From Pseudomonas sp. AB6 (GTDB taxonomy: Bacteria; Pseudomonadota; Gammaproteobacteria; Pseudomonadales; Pseudomonadaceae): a stretch of DNA of 64,000 nt. The stretch lies in assembly GCF_034314105.1 (NCBI RefSeq), contig NZ_JAVIWJ010000001.1, positions 2,729,501 to 2,793,500 on the forward strand, given 5' to 3'. The notes under the pieces are model-generated. The model did not search any database. It saw only the letters and a program-made list of their open reading frames with translations, and was not told the origin of the DNA. The position numbers and the translations under genes were made by a program. Of this stretch, positions 46,977 through 57,727 are shown piece after piece. Positions within the stretch are counted from its first letter, which is position 1, and every line of letters begins with the position of its first letter.

Positions 46977-48452
46977 TCAGCCGACCTCCACCGGAGAATG
47001 GGCCAGACCACATAATTCAAGTAACAGCCTGCCATCCAAGTGACTTTCCACCAGATCCGCCAATCGTTCGATATCCCGCTCGCGCATGGCGTGATAATCG
47101 ACCGCTTGCACATTCTCCAACCCCGCCCAGCGCAACAAGGCGCTACAGGCAGCAGGGGCCTCGAACAGGCCGTGCAAGTAAGTGCCGAGAATTTGCCCGT
47201 CTGCGCTTTGCGCGCCATCGCGCCGACCATCATCCAGTTGCACCACCGGGTGTTCCATCGCCTCACCACAAGTCACTCCGGCATGAATTTCATAACCGCT
47301 GACCGGCGCGTCCTCCAAAGCAAGCCGACCTTGCACGTTGCGCAGTTGTTTCTCTTGTTCTAATACCGTGCTGATGTCCAGCAGGGCCAAACCGGCACTA
47401 GATCCCGCAGCACCTTCGAGACCTAGAGGATCGTGGACCTGCTGACCCAGCATTTGCAGCCCACCACAAATACCGATCACTTTGCCGCCATAACGCAGAT
47501 GACGAACAATGGCGGTGTCCCAACCCTGACTGCGTAAATAAGCCAGATCGCTGCGCACACTTTTTGAGCCCGGCAAGATGATCAAGTCGGCGGCGGGGAT
47601 GCTCTGACCGGGACCGATAAATTGCAAATTGACCTGTGGGTGCAAGCGCAACGGGTCGAAATCAGTGTGGTTGCTAATGCGCGGCAATACCGGCACCAGC
47701 ACATTCAGGACTTGTTCGACTTTCTGGGTTTGGCGCTGATCAAGGCCGTCCTCGGCCTCAAGGTGCAGGTCCATAACGTAAGGCAAAACGCCCACTACCG
47801 GTTTTCCAGTGCGGGCTTCGAGCCAGTCAAGACCGGGTTGCAGCAGCGCAATGTCGCCGCGAAAGCGGTTGATGACGAAGCCTTTTACCCGTGCTTGTTC
47901 GCTGGGAGACAGCAACTCCAGAGTCCCAACCAAATGGGCAAACACGCCGCCGCGATTAATATCAGCGATCAACAAAACCGGGCAATCCACCGCTTCGGCA
48001 AAGCCCATGTTGGCGATGTCTCCCGCACGCAAATTAATTTCCGCAGGCGACCCCGCGCCTTCGACCATGACCACGGGGTAAGCCGCACTCAAACGTTGAT
48101 GGGAGGCCAGCACCGCTTGCATCGCAATCTGTTTATAGCCGTGATACGCCACCGCGTTCATGGTGGTGACCACACGGCCGTGGATGATCACCTGGGCGCC
48201 GGTGTCGCTGTTAGGTTTGAGCAGCACCGGATTCATGTCAGTGTGCGGCTCAAGGCCTGCCGCTTGCGCTTGCACTGCCTGTGCTCGGCCAATCTCACCG
48301 CCGTCTGCGGTCACTGCGCTGTTGAGTGCCATGTTTTGCGGTTTGAATGGCACGACACTGACACCCTGGCGGGTCAGCCAACGGCACAACGCCGTTACCA
48401 GCGTGCTTTTGCCGGCATCAGACGTTGTGCCTTGCACCATCAGCGTGGTCAT
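46977..48452 (-). CDS. cobQ: Cobyric acid synthase, glutamine-hydrolysing
   Basis: 491 residues. CobQ amidates four peripheral carboxylates of adenosylcobyrinic acid a,c-diamide. The N-terminal dethiobiotin-synthetase-like ATPase has the P-loop [17 protein letters not shown], and [15 protein letters not shown] follows. The C-terminal glutamine amidotransferase has the nucleophile [10 protein letters not shown] and the catalytic histidine in [10 protein letters not shown]. The ATG overlaps the cobD/cobC decarboxylase stop as ATGA. Confidence 0.97.
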   Translation of the reverse strand: MTTLMVQGTTSDAGKSTLVTALCRWLTRQGVSVVPFKPQNMALNSAVTADGGEIGRAQAVQAQAAGLEPHTDMNPVLLKPNSDTGAQVIIHGRVVTTMNAVAYHGYKQIAMQAVLASHQRLSAAYPVVMVEGAGSPAEINLRAGDIANMGFAEAVDCPVLLIADINRGGVFAHLVGTLELLSPSEQARVKGFVINRFRGDIALLQPGLDWLEARTGKPVVGVLPYVMDLHLEAEDGLDQRQTQKVEQVLNVLVPVLPRISNHTDFDPLRLHPQVNLQFIGPGQSIPAADLIILPGSKSVRSDLAYLRSQGWDTAIVRHLRYGGKVIGICGGLQMLGQQVHDPLGLEGAAGSSAGLALLDISTVLEQEKQLRNVQGRLALEDAPVSGYEIHAGVTCGEAMEHPVVQLDDGRRDGAQSADGQILGTYLHGLFEAPAACSALLRWAGLENVQAVDYHAMRERDIERLADLVESHLDGRLLLELCGLAHSPVEVG

Positions 48453-49456
48453 TGTGCTTCCTTGTTGTAGTCACTGAGCACCTGCTCAAGTCGTTGCCAC
48501 TGCGCTTCTTGCGCCGGCAGGCCGAACCTTAAACTGCTGTGTTGCGGAGTTTGTGTGTTCATAAATAATCGCAACAGGACGCCACGGCTCCCGCAGAACT
48601 CATGCACAGAAATCGCCGATGGGGTAATAAGCCATTGAAACAGCGCACAACCGCCATCCGGCATCAGGCCGTATTGCGTCATCAGCGCAGCCAGTCGTTC
48701 GCTGGCCTGCTGCGTGCGTAAACGCTGCTGCCTGTGACCTTCGACATCGCTGAGACACGCCTGCCCAAGCACCCGCGTTGGTCCACTGATGGCCCAAGGG
48801 CCGATGTGGCGTTCCAGCACTTTAAGAAACTGCGGTTCGGCAATCACAAACCCTAGACGCGCACCCGCCAGACCGAAGAACTTACCGAACGAACGCAATA
48901 CGATTAGCCCGACGCGCCAAGTCTCGGCGCTCAAACTTAACTGCGGCGTATTGTCCATAAATGCTTCATCAACTACCAGCCAGCCCCCACGCTCGGCCAA
49001 CCGCGCATGCCACTCCAAGAGGCGCTCGGGCGCGATGTTTAAGCCAGTGGGGTTGTTGGGATTAACGACGACCAGCACATTAATGCTGTCGAGAAAATAA
49101 TCCACTTCGTGTTCGAGCATTTCGCGGACTAGAAAACCGCTGCTGCGCCAAGCTTCAGCGTGTTCGGCGTAACAGGGGGACAACACACCGACTTTACCTG
49201 ACCGACGCAAACGCGGCAGCGCTTGGATCGCACATTGGGAACCAGGCACCGGCAACACATGTTTGGCACCGTAATAAACACAGGCGGCCGCTTCCAGACC
49301 GTCCCCAGTTTCCGGTAAGCGTGCCCATGCACGTGTCGGGATCTCGGGAATTGGCCACGGCCACGGCGCAATGCCACTGGACAAGTCCAGCCAATGCTCT
49401 TCGGCGATGCCATAGCGCACAGCCGCCTCTTTCAAGCGGCCCCCGTGTTCAAGCAT
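48449..49456 (-). CDS. cobD: Threonine-phosphate decarboxylase / class I aminotransferase fold
   Basis: 335 residues (called cobC in Pseudomonas denitrificans). This PLP enzyme provides (R)-1-amino-2-propanol phosphate, the linker arm of B12. Motifs are [55 protein letters not shown] and the PLP lysine in [17 protein letters not shown]. It overlaps the stop of the cbiB-type gene by eight bases. Confidence 0.94.
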   Translation of the reverse strand: MLEHGGRLKEAAVRYGIAEEHWLDLSSGIAPWPWPIPEIPTRAWARLPETGDGLEAAACVYYGAKHVLPVPGSQCAIQALPRLRRSGKVGVLSPCYAEHAEAWRSSGFLVREMLEHEVDYFLDSINVLVVVNPNNPTGLNIAPERLLEWHARLAERGGWLVVDEAFMDNTPQLSLSAETWRVGLIVLRSFGKFFGLAGARLGFVIAEPQFLKVLERHIGPWAISGPTRVLGQACLSDVEGHRQQRLRTQQASERLAALMTQYGLMPDGGCALFQWLITPSAISVHEFCGSRGVLLRLFMNTQTPQHSSLRFGLPAQEAQWQRLEQVLSDYNKEAQ

Positions 49457-50357
49457 AAAACTCAGCTCCCACGCACACGATCAACAACCATAACCAGACT
49501 CCGCGCTGGACCAGTTGCCAGCCACGATCAATCGATTGGGCATCGGCCGTAGCGCCTTCGCCTAGCTGTGGACGCTGATGCAGCTCGCCGTGATAAATCG
49601 CCGCCCCGCCTAGCTCCACATTCAATGCTCCAGCGCCAGCGGCCATTACCGGGCCGGCATTGGGACTGTCCCAGAGTGGCGCTTGATCACGCCAGCAGCG
49701 TAACGCCAGCCGAGTGTTGCCCAACACGGCGTAGGTCAACGCCACCAACCGTGCCGGAAGGTAATTTAAAAGATCATCGATTTTCGCCGCCGCCCAGCCA
49801 AAACGCTCGAAACGTTCGTTGCGATACCCCCACATTGCATCCAGAGTATTGCTCAGGCGGTACAACACTACGCCCGGCACACCGGCAATCAAAAACCAGA
49901 ACAATGCAGCGAACACTGCATCGCTGCCATTTTCCAACACCGATTCAGTCGCGGCGCGGGCCACTTCAGTTGAGTCCAGCTCCGCCGTCTGTCGGCTGAC
50001 CAAGTACGATACCCGGCGCCGCGCTTCATTCAAATCATCGCCACGCAACGCCTTGGCCACCGGCTCTACATGCTCGCCAAGGCTGCGCAAACCCAGCGCG
50101 CAATACAGCGCTGTCACGTCTACCAGCCAACCGACATAGGGCAACCAACTTAACGCCGTCGCCAGCAACGTCAACGGCACAACCGCAATGAACCAGGCGG
50201 TAACGCCATGGCTGCGCCATCCACGTCCAGCCGCATTGAAGCGCTGCTCAATTCGATCGGCAAAGCGCCCGAAGGCCACCAACGGGTGTGCGCGTTTCGG
50301 CTCGCCCAGCAGCGCATCCAACGCGACCCCGGCGACGCTCAATAACGCAACACTCAT
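49449..50357 (-). CDS. cbiB: Adenosylcobinamide-phosphate synthase (CbiB/CobD membrane protein)
   Basis: 302 residues (CobD in Pseudomonas usage, easily confused with the decarboxylase). It joins the aminopropanol phosphate arm to adenosylcobyric acid. The hydrophobic protein begins [20 protein letters not shown] and has [53 protein letters not shown] (within residues 112-150) and [11 protein letters not shown]. The ATG at 50357 overlaps the bluB stop (ATGA). Confidence 0.95.
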   Translation of the reverse strand: MSVALLSVAGVALDALLGEPKRAHPLVAFGRFADRIEQRFNAAGRGWRSHGVTAWFIAVVPLTLLATALSWLPYVGWLVDVTALYCALGLRSLGEHVEPVAKALRGDDLNEARRRVSYLVSRQTAELDSTEVARAATESVLENGSDAVFAALFWFLIAGVPGVVLYRLSNTLDAMWGYRNERFERFGWAAAKIDDLLNYLPARLVALTYAVLGNTRLALRCWRDQAPLWDSPNAGPVMAAGAGALNVELGGAAIYHGELHQRPQLGEGATADAQSIDRGWQLVQRGVWLWLLIVCVGAEFYA

Positions 50358-51004
50358 CGGGTCACACCCCACTGGTTCTCATACAGCAACTCGCTCAATG
50401 GCCGTATCTGCGCCCAACCTTCCAAGGCCAGCATCGGCGCCGGATAGAATTCGGCCACCGGTCCCAGGCATAGAACTGCCAGTGGTTTGGCCCCGGCTGG
50501 CATGCCCAGTAAGTCAGCCAATGCCTGGGGCTCGAACAACGACACCCAACCCATGCCCAATCCTTCGGCGCGAGAGGCTAGCCACAGATTTTGAATCGCA
50601 CAAGACAAGGACGCCATGTCCATTTCCGGCAAGGTACGGCGACCAAAAATATGCCGTTCGCGGTCGTCCATCAACGCGGCGACCAAGACTTCCGCGCATT
50701 CATTGATGCCTTCGACTTTGAGCTTCATGAAGTCGTCCGCGCGCTCGCCCAGGGCTTGAGCGGTACGAATTCGCTCTTCCTCGACTTGCGCTTGAATACG
50801 CGCGCGCAACTGCGGGTCGCTGATTCGAATAAAGCGCCACGGCTGCATCAAGCCCACGCTGGGCGCCTGATGGGCCGCTTCCAAAAGACGCGCCAACAAT
50901 TGGGGGGCCACTTCGCCGCCGATGAAGTGCCGCATGTCTCGGCGTTCGGCAATTGCACGGTACACCGCTGCACGTTCGTCAGGGCTGAAAGCCAGATCAT
51001 TCAT
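50354..51004 (-). CDS. bluB: 5,6-dimethylbenzimidazole synthase
   Basis: 216 residues. BluB breaks down reduced FMN with oxygen to make the B12 lower-ligand base. It is a nitroreductase-like fold with [43 protein letters not shown] (residues 18-60), then [26 protein letters not shown] and [24 protein letters not shown]. The 'MRHF' and 'GLMQPW' patterns separate BluB from ordinary nitroreductases. It overlaps cobB by four bases. Its presence indicates an aerobic route to the lower ligand. Confidence 0.94.
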   Translation of the reverse strand: MNDLAFSPDERAAVYRAIAERRDMRHFIGGEVAPQLLARLLEAAHQAPSVGLMQPWRFIRISDPQLRARIQAQVEEERIRTAQALGERADDFMKLKVEGINECAEVLVAALMDDRERHIFGRRTLPEMDMASLSCAIQNLWLASRAEGLGMGWVSLFEPQALADLLGMPAGAKPLAVLCLGPVAEFYPAPMLALEGWAQIRPLSELLYENQWGVTR

Positions 51005-52296
51005 GGTTTGAAAAGCGCCGCAACCGCGTGGGGGTTGGAAGGAAAATAGAAGTGGACATAAGACGCAGTCATCCGACCGTCACGGTAAACCGCCTCGGCA
51101 CCGCGCCCACCGTTGGGGCTCAGGCCACGGGCGATGGGTTGCAACTCGGTGCTGGTCAGCGAATGGTGATACGTGTGCCCGCGCAAGACGCCTTCGGGCA
51201 ATTCGACAGCTTGTAAGGCTAACGCGGCTAAACGCTTCTGCATCACCGCTTCGCCGGTCAATAGACCCACCAATTCGGCACGTTGGCCGTCGACGTCGGT
51301 CAATGCGTCGAGCAGATAAAGCATGCCGCCGCACTCCGCCAACAACGGCTTGCCAGCCACATGGTGCGCACGTATGGCCGCCAGCATGGGCCGGTTTTGT
51401 CCCAGTGTTACGTGGTGCAACTCCGGGTAACCGCCGGGTAGATACAGGCTGTCAGCAGCGGGAATCCGAGTGTCACGGATAGGCGAGAAAAACGACAGCT
51501 CGGCACCCATAGCCCGCAGTAAATCGAGGTTAGCGCCGTAGAGAAAGGCAAACGCCTCGTCATGGGCGACAGCAATCGTGATGCCTGCCAGCGACGGTTC
51601 AGTCTCGACAACTTTGGGGGCTGCGAACTCGACCGGCGGTGGCAAGGCTAGCTCACAGGTGCTGGCTAATGCAGCTGCGGCTGCATCAAGGCGGGCGTCC
51701 AGATCATTCAGTTCGCTGGCCTGGACCAAGCCCAAATGACGGCTCGGCAATTCGATCCCGGTTTCCCGCGATAAAGCGCCATACCAACGCAATCCTTCGG
51801 TGAGGCTGCCTTCCAGCAATTGCGCATGCCGCACAGTGCCAACCCTATTGGCCAACACCCCAGCAAACGGCAGGTCCGGTTGATAAAGCGCCAGACCCAA
51901 GGCTAATGCACCAAAGGTTTGGGCCATCGCCGTGCCGTCGATCACCGCCAACACCGGCACCCCGAAGTGGCGCGCCAGGTCGGCACTTGAGGGTGTGCCG
52001 TCGAACAGTCCCATGACGCCCTCAATCAGAATCAGGTCAGCTTCGCCCGCAGCCTCCCACAACAGACGGCGACTTTCATCGGCACCGACCATCCATAAAT
52101 CCAGCTGATAAACCGGCGCGCCACTGGCCCGCTCAAGGATCATCGGGTCGAGAAAGTCCGGGCCGCATTTGAATACGCGCACGGTGCGCCCTTGATTGCG
52201 GTGCAGACGCGCTAAGGCAGCGGTGACCGTGGTTTTACCCTGACCAGAGGCAGGCGCGGCGATTAACACCGCCGGGCAATGACGCGGCGCTCTCAT
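51001..52296 (-). CDS. cobB: Hydrogenobyrinic/cobyrinic acid a,c-diamide synthase
   Basis: 431 residues. CobB uses glutamine and ATP to amidate the a and c side chains. The N-terminal ATPase begins IAAPASGQGKTTVTAALARLHRNQG with DPMILERASGAPVYQLDLWM, and VIDGTAMAQTFGALALGL. The C-terminal amidotransferase has the nucleophile LLAECGGMLYLLDAL and the histidine segment HTYHHSLTSTE. It starts ten bases after cobO and its stop overlaps bluB. Not to be confused with the sirtuin CobB. Confidence 0.95.
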   Translation of the reverse strand: MRAPRHCPAVLIAAPASGQGKTTVTAALARLHRNQGRTVRVFKCGPDFLDPMILERASGAPVYQLDLWMVGADESRRLLWEAAGEADLILIEGVMGLFDGTPSSADLARHFGVPVLAVIDGTAMAQTFGALALGLALYQPDLPFAGVLANRVGTVRHAQLLEGSLTEGLRWYGALSRETGIELPSRHLGLVQASELNDLDARLDAAAAALASTCELALPPPVEFAAPKVVETEPSLAGITIAVAHDEAFAFLYGANLDLLRAMGAELSFFSPIRDTRIPAADSLYLPGGYPELHHVTLGQNRPMLAAIRAHHVAGKPLLAECGGMLYLLDALTDVDGQRAELVGLLTGEAVMQKRLAALALQAVELPEGVLRGHTYHHSLTSTELQPIARGLSPNGGRGAEAVYRDGRMTASYVHFYFPSNPHAVAALFKP

Positions 52297-52306
52297 AAAA
52301 GGTTAC

Positions 52307-52918
52307 TCACAACTCAATGCCTTTCTGTGCGCGGATTCCGGCCTGAAAAGCGTGCTTGACGACGCTAATGTCAGAAACAGTGTCGGCCAAGTCGATCATT
52401 TCAGGTTTGGCACCGCGACCGGTTACCAGCACGTGCTGCATGGGCGGGCGGCCTTGCAGATCGCTGAGTACTTTTTCCAGATCCAGGTAACCATGTTTGA
52501 GGGCGATGTTCAGCTCATCGAGCACGATCAGACCGATGGTCGGGTCACGGAGCATTTCTTGTGACACTGCCCAAGCGGCTTCTGCGGCGGTGATGTCGCG
52601 CTGGCGATCCTGTGTTTCCCAAGTAAAGCCTTCGCCCATGACGTGATACCGAACCTGCTCAGGGAAACGTCGGAAAAACAACTCTTCCCCCGTGCTGTTG
52701 CGGCCTTTGATGAACTGCACAACGCCGCATTGCATACCGTGCCCCATGGCCCGGGCGAGCATGCCAAATGCAGAGCTGCTTTTACCTTTGCCATTACCGG
52801 TCAATACCAGCAACAGACCGCACTCGTCAGGTGAACTGGCGATGCGTTCGTCGATCACGGCTTTTTTGCGCTGCATGCGCGCCAAATGGCGTTCGTCACG
52901 TTCGGGGGATTCGTTCAT
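52307..52918 (-). CDS. cobO: Cob(I)yrinic acid a,c-diamide adenosyltransferase
   Basis: 203 residues. It adds the 5'-deoxyadenosyl group to cobalt. Motifs are RMQRKKAVIDERI, the P-loop LLLVLTGNGKGKSSSAFGML, GMQCGVVQFIKGRN and LDELNIALKHGYLDLE. The ATG at 52918 is the family start. It is the first gene of the operon and lies about 115 bases after the cobalamin riboswitch. Confidence 0.95.
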   Translation of the reverse strand: MNESPERDERHLARMQRKKAVIDERIASSPDECGLLLVLTGNGKGKSSSAFGMLARAMGHGMQCGVVQFIKGRNSTGEELFFRRFPEQVRYHVMGEGFTWETQDRQRDITAAEAAWAVSQEMLRDPTIGLIVLDELNIALKHGYLDLEKVLSDLQGRPPMQHVLVTGRGAKPEMIDLADTVSDISVVKHAFQAGIRAQKGIEL

Positions 52919-53035
52919 CTCAGCTCTCCGCTTGAGCAGGGCACGCGATAGCAAACGGAAGGCACAGAAATTGACTGCCAGCACGGCCAATGAAAAGCCC
53001 TGCGCAGAGCATCGCCCGCCGTGATGCTGTTGGAT

Positions 53036-53236
53036 GGATCAGGCCGGTCTCCGGGCTCATGAGTGGGAACGCCCCGCTATGCGCCTTCCCATGTCTTTTT
53101 CGGACACAGTGGCTGAGTGCATAGCTTCGACTCATTTACCGTTGCGGGGGCAGCGCCGGGATCGACCGCTTGACGCGTCCTCACCGGCTTCCCTGTTTCA
53201 CTTCGCCAATCGTAGATTGCGAAGCACCTGAAACAT
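53036..53236 (-). promoter_or_regulatory. Cobalamin riboswitch upstream of cobO
   Basis: On the minus strand the sequence shows the classical pieces: GGGAAGCCGGTGAGGAC, CGGCGCTGCCCCCGCAACGG (the B12 box core), AGCCACTG, GGGAAGGCGC and CCCGGAGACCGGCC. Adenosylcobalamin binding would repress the cob operon. No separate T-run terminator is obvious before cobO, so it may act on translation. Confidence 0.93.
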
Positions 53237-53390
53237 GTCGCGAAGGGTAGAGGGTTGGGGGTATAGCGTCAATCAACGCGCCATGTGCTTTGTTCACCCA
53301 GCGGTCAAAACCAGGCAGCAAGCCGTTGTTGGCTAATTTGATATCAAAAGGCCATACTTCTGATAGCATCCAAAAAACAAGGTAGGCGCC

Positions 53391-53969
53391 ATGCGCGGCT
53401 TGATCATCAGCAACCCGAGACTGGAATTCCTTCGTCCCGCCTTAGAATGCTGGTTCGATTGCATCGACCGTTACAGTCAGGTCATGGGAGAAGGTGAATG
53501 CACGCATTGGTTTGACGAACGCACCAACCTCGGCATGCTCTCCAGCGCCGCGTGGATGGCCCGGATGGTCACGCTAGAACATGCCCCCAGTAAGAAACAA
53601 CAGGACGATGGTAATCGAAGCGCCCGAACTGGCCTGTTTGTTGCGACATCGGATGACAGCGCATATATCCAAGCCACTCAACGCTGGCCATATTTTGGCG
53701 AAATAAACCTGACCTCCGCGCTGCTGGATATCGTCGGTGATGCCAAAAAAACCAGTTATGCAAACCACCTCAAACTCGGCGGTCTCTTCGTTACACCACG
53801 TAAAATCATGCAGAGCGTCACAGTCGAAGAGCTGGAAGATTTCGTCGAAGATTTGCAAAAACAACACGCCTGCGCCGTCGTGTGGTATTTCCCTTATGGT
53901 TACCGCAACCTGCACAACGAAGAGGGCCAATACTTCCCCGGCCTCGCACTGTTATTAAGAGCAGCCTGA
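53391..53969 (+). CDS. Conserved hypothetical protein, 192 residues
   Basis: Soluble, no signal or membrane segment. It reads [20 protein letters not shown] at the start, then [31 protein letters not shown] and [24 protein letters not shown] near the C-terminus. The aromatic-rich, mixed alpha/beta composition looks like a genuine protein and codon use matches the neighbours. I do not recognise a family. It stands alone between the riboswitch and the PQQ-type gene. Confidence 0.75.
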   Translation: MRGLIISNPRLEFLRPALECWFDCIDRYSQVMGEGECTHWFDERTNLGMLSSAAWMARMVTLEHAPSKKQQDDGNRSARTGLFVATSDDSAYIQATQRWPYFGEINLTSALLDIVGDAKKTSYANHLKLGGLFVTPRKIMQSVTVEELEDFVEDLQKQHACAVVWYFPYGYRNLHNEEGQYFPGLALLLRAA

Positions 53970-54132
53970 TCAGCGCTTTTCTTGCTTGATGACAAATGGA
54001 TCGGAGCTCTGCGATCCATGGCTTAAACGCCGACCCACCTCTCACTCAGCCAATCCCGCGAGAAAGGTTGAACCTCGACGGTTTAATTGCCTCTATCTCC
54101 TTACGCGCCCCTTCGCCTTTATGGAGTTCAAT

Positions 54133-55476
54133 ATGCCCCTGCTCAGACCCCAGATAGTTGTTTTTTTGCTAATGGCCCTTGGCATTACTGCATGCGGTGA
54201 AACGTCCCAACTTAAAGTAGCCGATGGCATGGGTCCGACGCCGATGTTGCCAGAGCCCAACAAAACACTGATTCCGACGGTCAATATTGCCCCCGCCGTG
54301 GGCTGGGCCAAGGGCGCGAAACCGGTCGCGGCAGCAGGCACCCAGGTATCTGCGTTTGCCGAAGACTTGGACCATCCACGCTGGCTATACGTCCTGCCTA
54401 ACGGCGACGTACTGGTCGCCGAAACCAATTCGCCCGCCAAACCCGATGATTCTCCGGGTATTCGCGGTTGGATCATGAGAAAAGTCATGGGCCGTGCAGG
54501 TGCAGGCGTACCTAGCGCTAACCGGATCACCCTGCTGCGAGACAGCAACCATAGTGGCGTGGCTGACACGCGCACGGTTTTTTTGCAGGGCCTTAATTCG
54601 CCGTTCGGTATGACGCTGGTGGGTAACGATTTTTATGTCGCCGACACTGACAAATTGCTGCGTTATCACTATGAAAACGGCCAGACCGCTATCCGTGGTG
54701 AACCGACAACCGTGACCGATCTGCCGGCAGGTACGATCAATCACCACTGGACCAAAAATGTCATTGCCAGCAAGGACGGCAAGAAGCTCTACGTCACCGT
54801 GGGTTCTAACAGTAACGTCGGGGAAAACGGCCTCGACAAAGAGCTAGGTCGAGCGTCGATCTGGGAAGTTGATGCCGCCACCGGAGCCCACAGAATCTTC
54901 GCCTCCGGCCTGCGCAACCCTAATGGCATGGATTGGGAGCCGCAGACCGGGAAATTATGGACTGCGGTTAATGAGCGCGATGAGATTGGCAGCGATCTGG
55001 TGCCTGACTATGTGACCTCGGTCAAAGACGGCGCCTTTTATGGCTGGCCATTCAGTTACTACGGCCAACATGTCGACATCCGCGTTAAACCACAGAACCC
55101 GCAACTGGTGGCCACGGCCATTTCGCCCGATTATGCGGTGGGCCCGCACACTGCATCATTGGGCATGACTTTCGCTGACGGAAAATCTTTACCAGCACCC
55201 TTCAACCAAGGGATGTTCATCGGCCAACACGGCTCCTGGAACCGCAATCCGCACAGCGGTTATAAAGTACTGTTCGTTCCGTTCGCCAATGGCAAACCAT
55301 CTGGAACGCCGGTGGACCTCTTGAGCGGCTTTTTAAACAATGACGACAACGCCCAAGGCCGCCCGGTTGGGGTTGTCAATGATCAACATGGCGGAGTATT
55401 GGTAGCGGACGATGTGGGTAACAAAGTTTGGCGGGTGACGGCGGCCAAAACACAACAAGCAGTCGCTACGCCTTAA
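54133..55476 (+). CDS. Lipoprotein beta-propeller dehydrogenase, PQQ/sorbosone-dehydrogenase type
   Basis: 447 residues. A lipoprotein signal ends ALGITAC with the lipobox cysteine (about 19). The body is a six-bladed beta-propeller of the soluble glucose/sorbosone dehydrogenase kind: [79 protein letters not shown] and [20 protein letters not shown]. The cofactor would be PQQ and the substrate a sugar or aldehyde, not decidable. The ATG at 54133 has GGAG six bases ahead; an ATG at 54121 has none. It would face the periplasm. Confidence 0.88.
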   Translation: MPLLRPQIVVFLLMALGITACGETSQLKVADGMGPTPMLPEPNKTLIPTVNIAPAVGWAKGAKPVAAAGTQVSAFAEDLDHPRWLYVLPNGDVLVAETNSPAKPDDSPGIRGWIMRKVMGRAGAGVPSANRITLLRDSNHSGVADTRTVFLQGLNSPFGMTLVGNDFYVADTDKLLRYHYENGQTAIRGEPTTVTDLPAGTINHHWTKNVIASKDGKKLYVTVGSNSNVGENGLDKELGRASIWEVDAATGAHRIFASGLRNPNGMDWEPQTGKLWTAVNERDEIGSDLVPDYVTSVKDGAFYGWPFSYYGQHVDIRVKPQNPQLVATAISPDYAVGPHTASLGMTFADGKSLPAPFNQGMFIGQHGSWNRNPHSGYKVLFVPFANGKPSGTPVDLLSGFLNNDDNAQGRPVGVVNDQHGGVLVADDVGNKVWRVTAAKTQQAVATP

Positions 55477-55583
55477 TAGTTTGACTATCGCTGGGCCGGC
55501 TAGCTCAATGGACCGATCTTGAGCAAGCCCGCCCTTTGGTCACTGCGCAACTGCATGCGACGACGGAGCGGCAGAAGTCGTTG

Positions 55584-56126
55584 CTAAGGATTACGCGCCA
55601 AGTGCTCTGGATGGATCACCCGCTTGGCGTTGAGGTAGGCTTTTTGCCAATAAGGTTTGGACAAACTATCTAGCCGCACCGTGCCGCCTGTAGCGGGTGC
55701 GTGCACGAAACGCCCTTCTCCGACGTAGATTCCGGCGTGGCTCACGGTTGAGCCGCCGCCGGTGGCGAAGAACAGCAGATCACCCGACTGCAAAGCATCG
55801 CGGTCTACATTGGGCGCATGCATGCTGAGCATTTCGTGGGTCGAACGCGGTAGCGCAATGCCAGCCGCGTCACGGTAGACGTAACCAATCAAACCACTGC
55901 AATCAAATCCTGAATCGGGAGTGTTACCGCCCCAATGATAGGGCGTGCCGACCAATCCCAGTGCACGAAAGAGCACATCTTCGGCAGCCGGAGAAGAGTA
56001 TTCGGAAGGGGCATAAGCCACGGACTGGATCACCCGTGGAGTTTGAGGCGACGGAGCATGGCCAGCGCACGCGCTAAGCAATGCCACCAAAACACCTAAT
56101 GAGCCAAGACGTAACCTATTCGACAT
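55584..56126 (-). CDS. NlpC/P60 lipoprotein, probable DD-endopeptidase (first of tandem pair in coordinate order)
   Basis: 180 residues. The lipobox is LSAC (about residue 19). The C40 peptidase domain has the nucleophile in DSGFDCSGLIGYVYRD, the histidine in VSHAGIYVGEGRFVHAP and GTPYHWGGNTPDSG. Relatives cut peptide cross-links in cell-wall peptidoglycan, as E. coli MepS and MepH do. The start at MSNRLRLGSLGV begins the signal. It lies 91 bases downstream of a paralogue with the same domain. Confidence 0.9.
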   Translation of the reverse strand: MSNRLRLGSLGVLVALLSACAGHAPSPQTPRVIQSVAYAPSEYSSPAAEDVLFRALGLVGTPYHWGGNTPDSGFDCSGLIGYVYRDAAGIALPRSTHEMLSMHAPNVDRDALQSGDLLFFATGGGSTVSHAGIYVGEGRFVHAPATGGTVRLDSLSKPYWQKAYLNAKRVIHPEHLARNP

Positions 56127-56217
56127 AAACACAACAACCTGATCTGGATGCGGCTTACTGTGCCAAGAGCCGAAAGCGCGCATAGTAAGCCGGTAGCGGC
56201 TTACCCGCCCCGGCCAT

Positions 56218-56880
56218 TTACTGGTGTCGGGTCTGAATTGTAGTCGGAGCCATGGCTAACGCACGTTTGGCTTCGATAAATGTCTTTTTCCAGTAACTGT
56301 CATCCAGGCTATCTACCCGAACACCGCCGCTGCGCGTGCTGCTGGAATGAATGAATTGGTCATCACCCAAGTAAATACCTGCATGACTGACGCGACCACG
56401 GCCTTTGGTACTGAAGAACAGGAGGTCGCCCGGCTTGAGGTCGTTACGCGCTACCAAAGGCGCTTTTACGTTGATCATTTCGCGCGTGGAACGCGGTAGA
56501 GTCATGCCCGCTTGTTCGCGGAACAGGTACCCGATGAAACCGCTGCAATCGAAACCGGACTCCGAGCTGCCGCCTGCACGGTATCGCGTACCAATCAGCG
56601 ACATCCCGCGCTCAAGAATGCTGTCCGCTAGAACGGGCATCCGATAAGGCTTACTGCTTGCGAATTCGGCCAGTTCTTTTTCGGTAATTAGCTCATCCGA
56701 GAACAAGGCGCCAGCATTATCAGACCCATCGGCGATCTGCGAAATATGTGCAGACTGCGCGGTCATTGAACCCTGAGAGTGCTGCTGTTGTTGCTGTTGC
56801 GAGACGGGCATCTGTGCCGCGCAACCAAAAAGGAATGTAACCAGTGCGAGGGGCACGAGGGGTGCGAACCGAGTTAGCAT
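56218..56880 (-). CDS. NlpC/P60 lipoprotein with glutamine run (tandem paralogue)
   Basis: 220 residues. It starts MLTRFAPLVPLALVTFLFGC with a lipobox FGC. A run of six glutamines and a flexible linker of about 60 residues follow before the C40 domain: GTRYRAGGSSESGFDCSGFIGYLFRE with the nucleophile, and VSHAGIYLGDDQFIHSS with the histidine. It is a longer relative of the neighbour and probably a peptidoglycan endopeptidase reaching further from the membrane. The ATG at 56880 is chosen; a GTG two codons earlier also fits. Confidence 0.9.
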   Translation of the reverse strand: MLTRFAPLVPLALVTFLFGCAAQMPVSQQQQQQHSQGSMTAQSAHISQIADGSDNAGALFSDELITEKELAEFASSKPYRMPVLADSILERGMSLIGTRYRAGGSSESGFDCSGFIGYLFREQAGMTLPRSTREMINVKAPLVARNDLKPGDLLFFSTKGRGRVSHAGIYLGDDQFIHSSSTRSGGVRVDSLDDSYWKKTFIEAKRALAMAPTTIQTRHQ

Positions 56881-56955
56881 GTGCACGACCGTGGTTGATA
56901 TGTAAAGAAGCCGAGACTATGCCCTCTATCGACCTCATTTGCAAATTCAATCGAT

Positions 56956-57723
56956 CTAGATGTGACTTATCAGCGACTCCATAACCTCTAAGGCTCTACA
57001 GCCCAGAAACACATCCATTGCGGCGCTGTGATCGGTGCGCTGTGGATTTATCTCTGCGGTAAAGCCTCCGGCAACCCTTGCGCGCAATACCGGCTCGTGG
57101 ATGTAAGGAAAGCTGGCTGTGGTGCCGATCGTCAATACGGCATCAAATCCCTTGCCCATCTCTTCGTACAACGTCTCTAGCGCCCGCTCGGGTAGCATTT
57201 CCTGAAACAGCACCACTGGCGGACGCAGTACCCCCTGGCACTTTTTGCACAGCGGCGGTAACGGTCGTTGCAGGTGCTCACTCAATTCGGAATCGACTTC
57301 GCCGCAGGATTGGCAAAACAACGGGGACAGCTGGCCGTGGATTTCAATCAAGCGCTCAGACGGACTGCCCGCCGCCCGATGATAGCCATCGACATTTTGC
57401 GTCAACACCCAGCATTCAGGCTTGAGTCGCTGCAACTGAGCGATAGCGTAATGTGCGGCATTGGGTTTTGCGCCGAGACAGGCTCCTCCCAGCTCCGCGA
57501 TGTATTTCCAGCACAAGGCGGGATCGCGGTGCAGCATCGGCCCGGACAGCGCCATTTCGATAGGCAGACCGTCCGCCGTCGTGCCGTTATAAAGACCGCC
57601 TAAACCGCGGTAGGTAGGCAAACCAGAATCAGCCGACAAGCCAGCTCCAGTTATCACCAATATGCGCTGAGCGTGCCGAAGCGCCGCCGCCGTTTGCAAC
57701 AGCAGATCGCGTGCTACTACCAC
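56956..57723 (-). CDS. Sir2-family NAD-dependent protein deacylase
   Basis: 255 residues. Class motifs are ITGAGLSADSGLPTYRG, TQNVDGYHRAAG, IEIHGQLSPLFCQSC with a zinc knuckle completed by PLCKKCQG, PPVVLFQEMLP and IGTTASFPYI. The GAGxSxxSGxPxYRG variant (Ala, Leu for Ile) is fine for activity. It removes acyl groups from lysines using NAD and makes nicotinamide. The start is GTG; its position four bases after the hda stop suggests read-through from hda. Confidence 0.92.
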   Translation of the reverse strand: MVVARDLLLQTAAALRHAQRILVITGAGLSADSGLPTYRGLGGLYNGTTADGLPIEMALSGPMLHRDPALCWKYIAELGGACLGAKPNAAHYAIAQLQRLKPECWVLTQNVDGYHRAAGSPSERLIEIHGQLSPLFCQSCGEVDSELSEHLQRPLPPLCKKCQGVLRPPVVLFQEMLPERALETLYEEMGKGFDAVLTIGTTASFPYIHEPVLRARVAGGFTAEINPQRTDHSAAMDVFLGCRALEVMESLISHI

Positions 57724-57727
57724 AGGT

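Noticed and set aside
46977..47269. N-terminal extension of cobU into cobQ
   Set aside because: The extra residues are antisense-quality sequence from another frame of cobQ; the conserved start MLQLILGG is at 46975.
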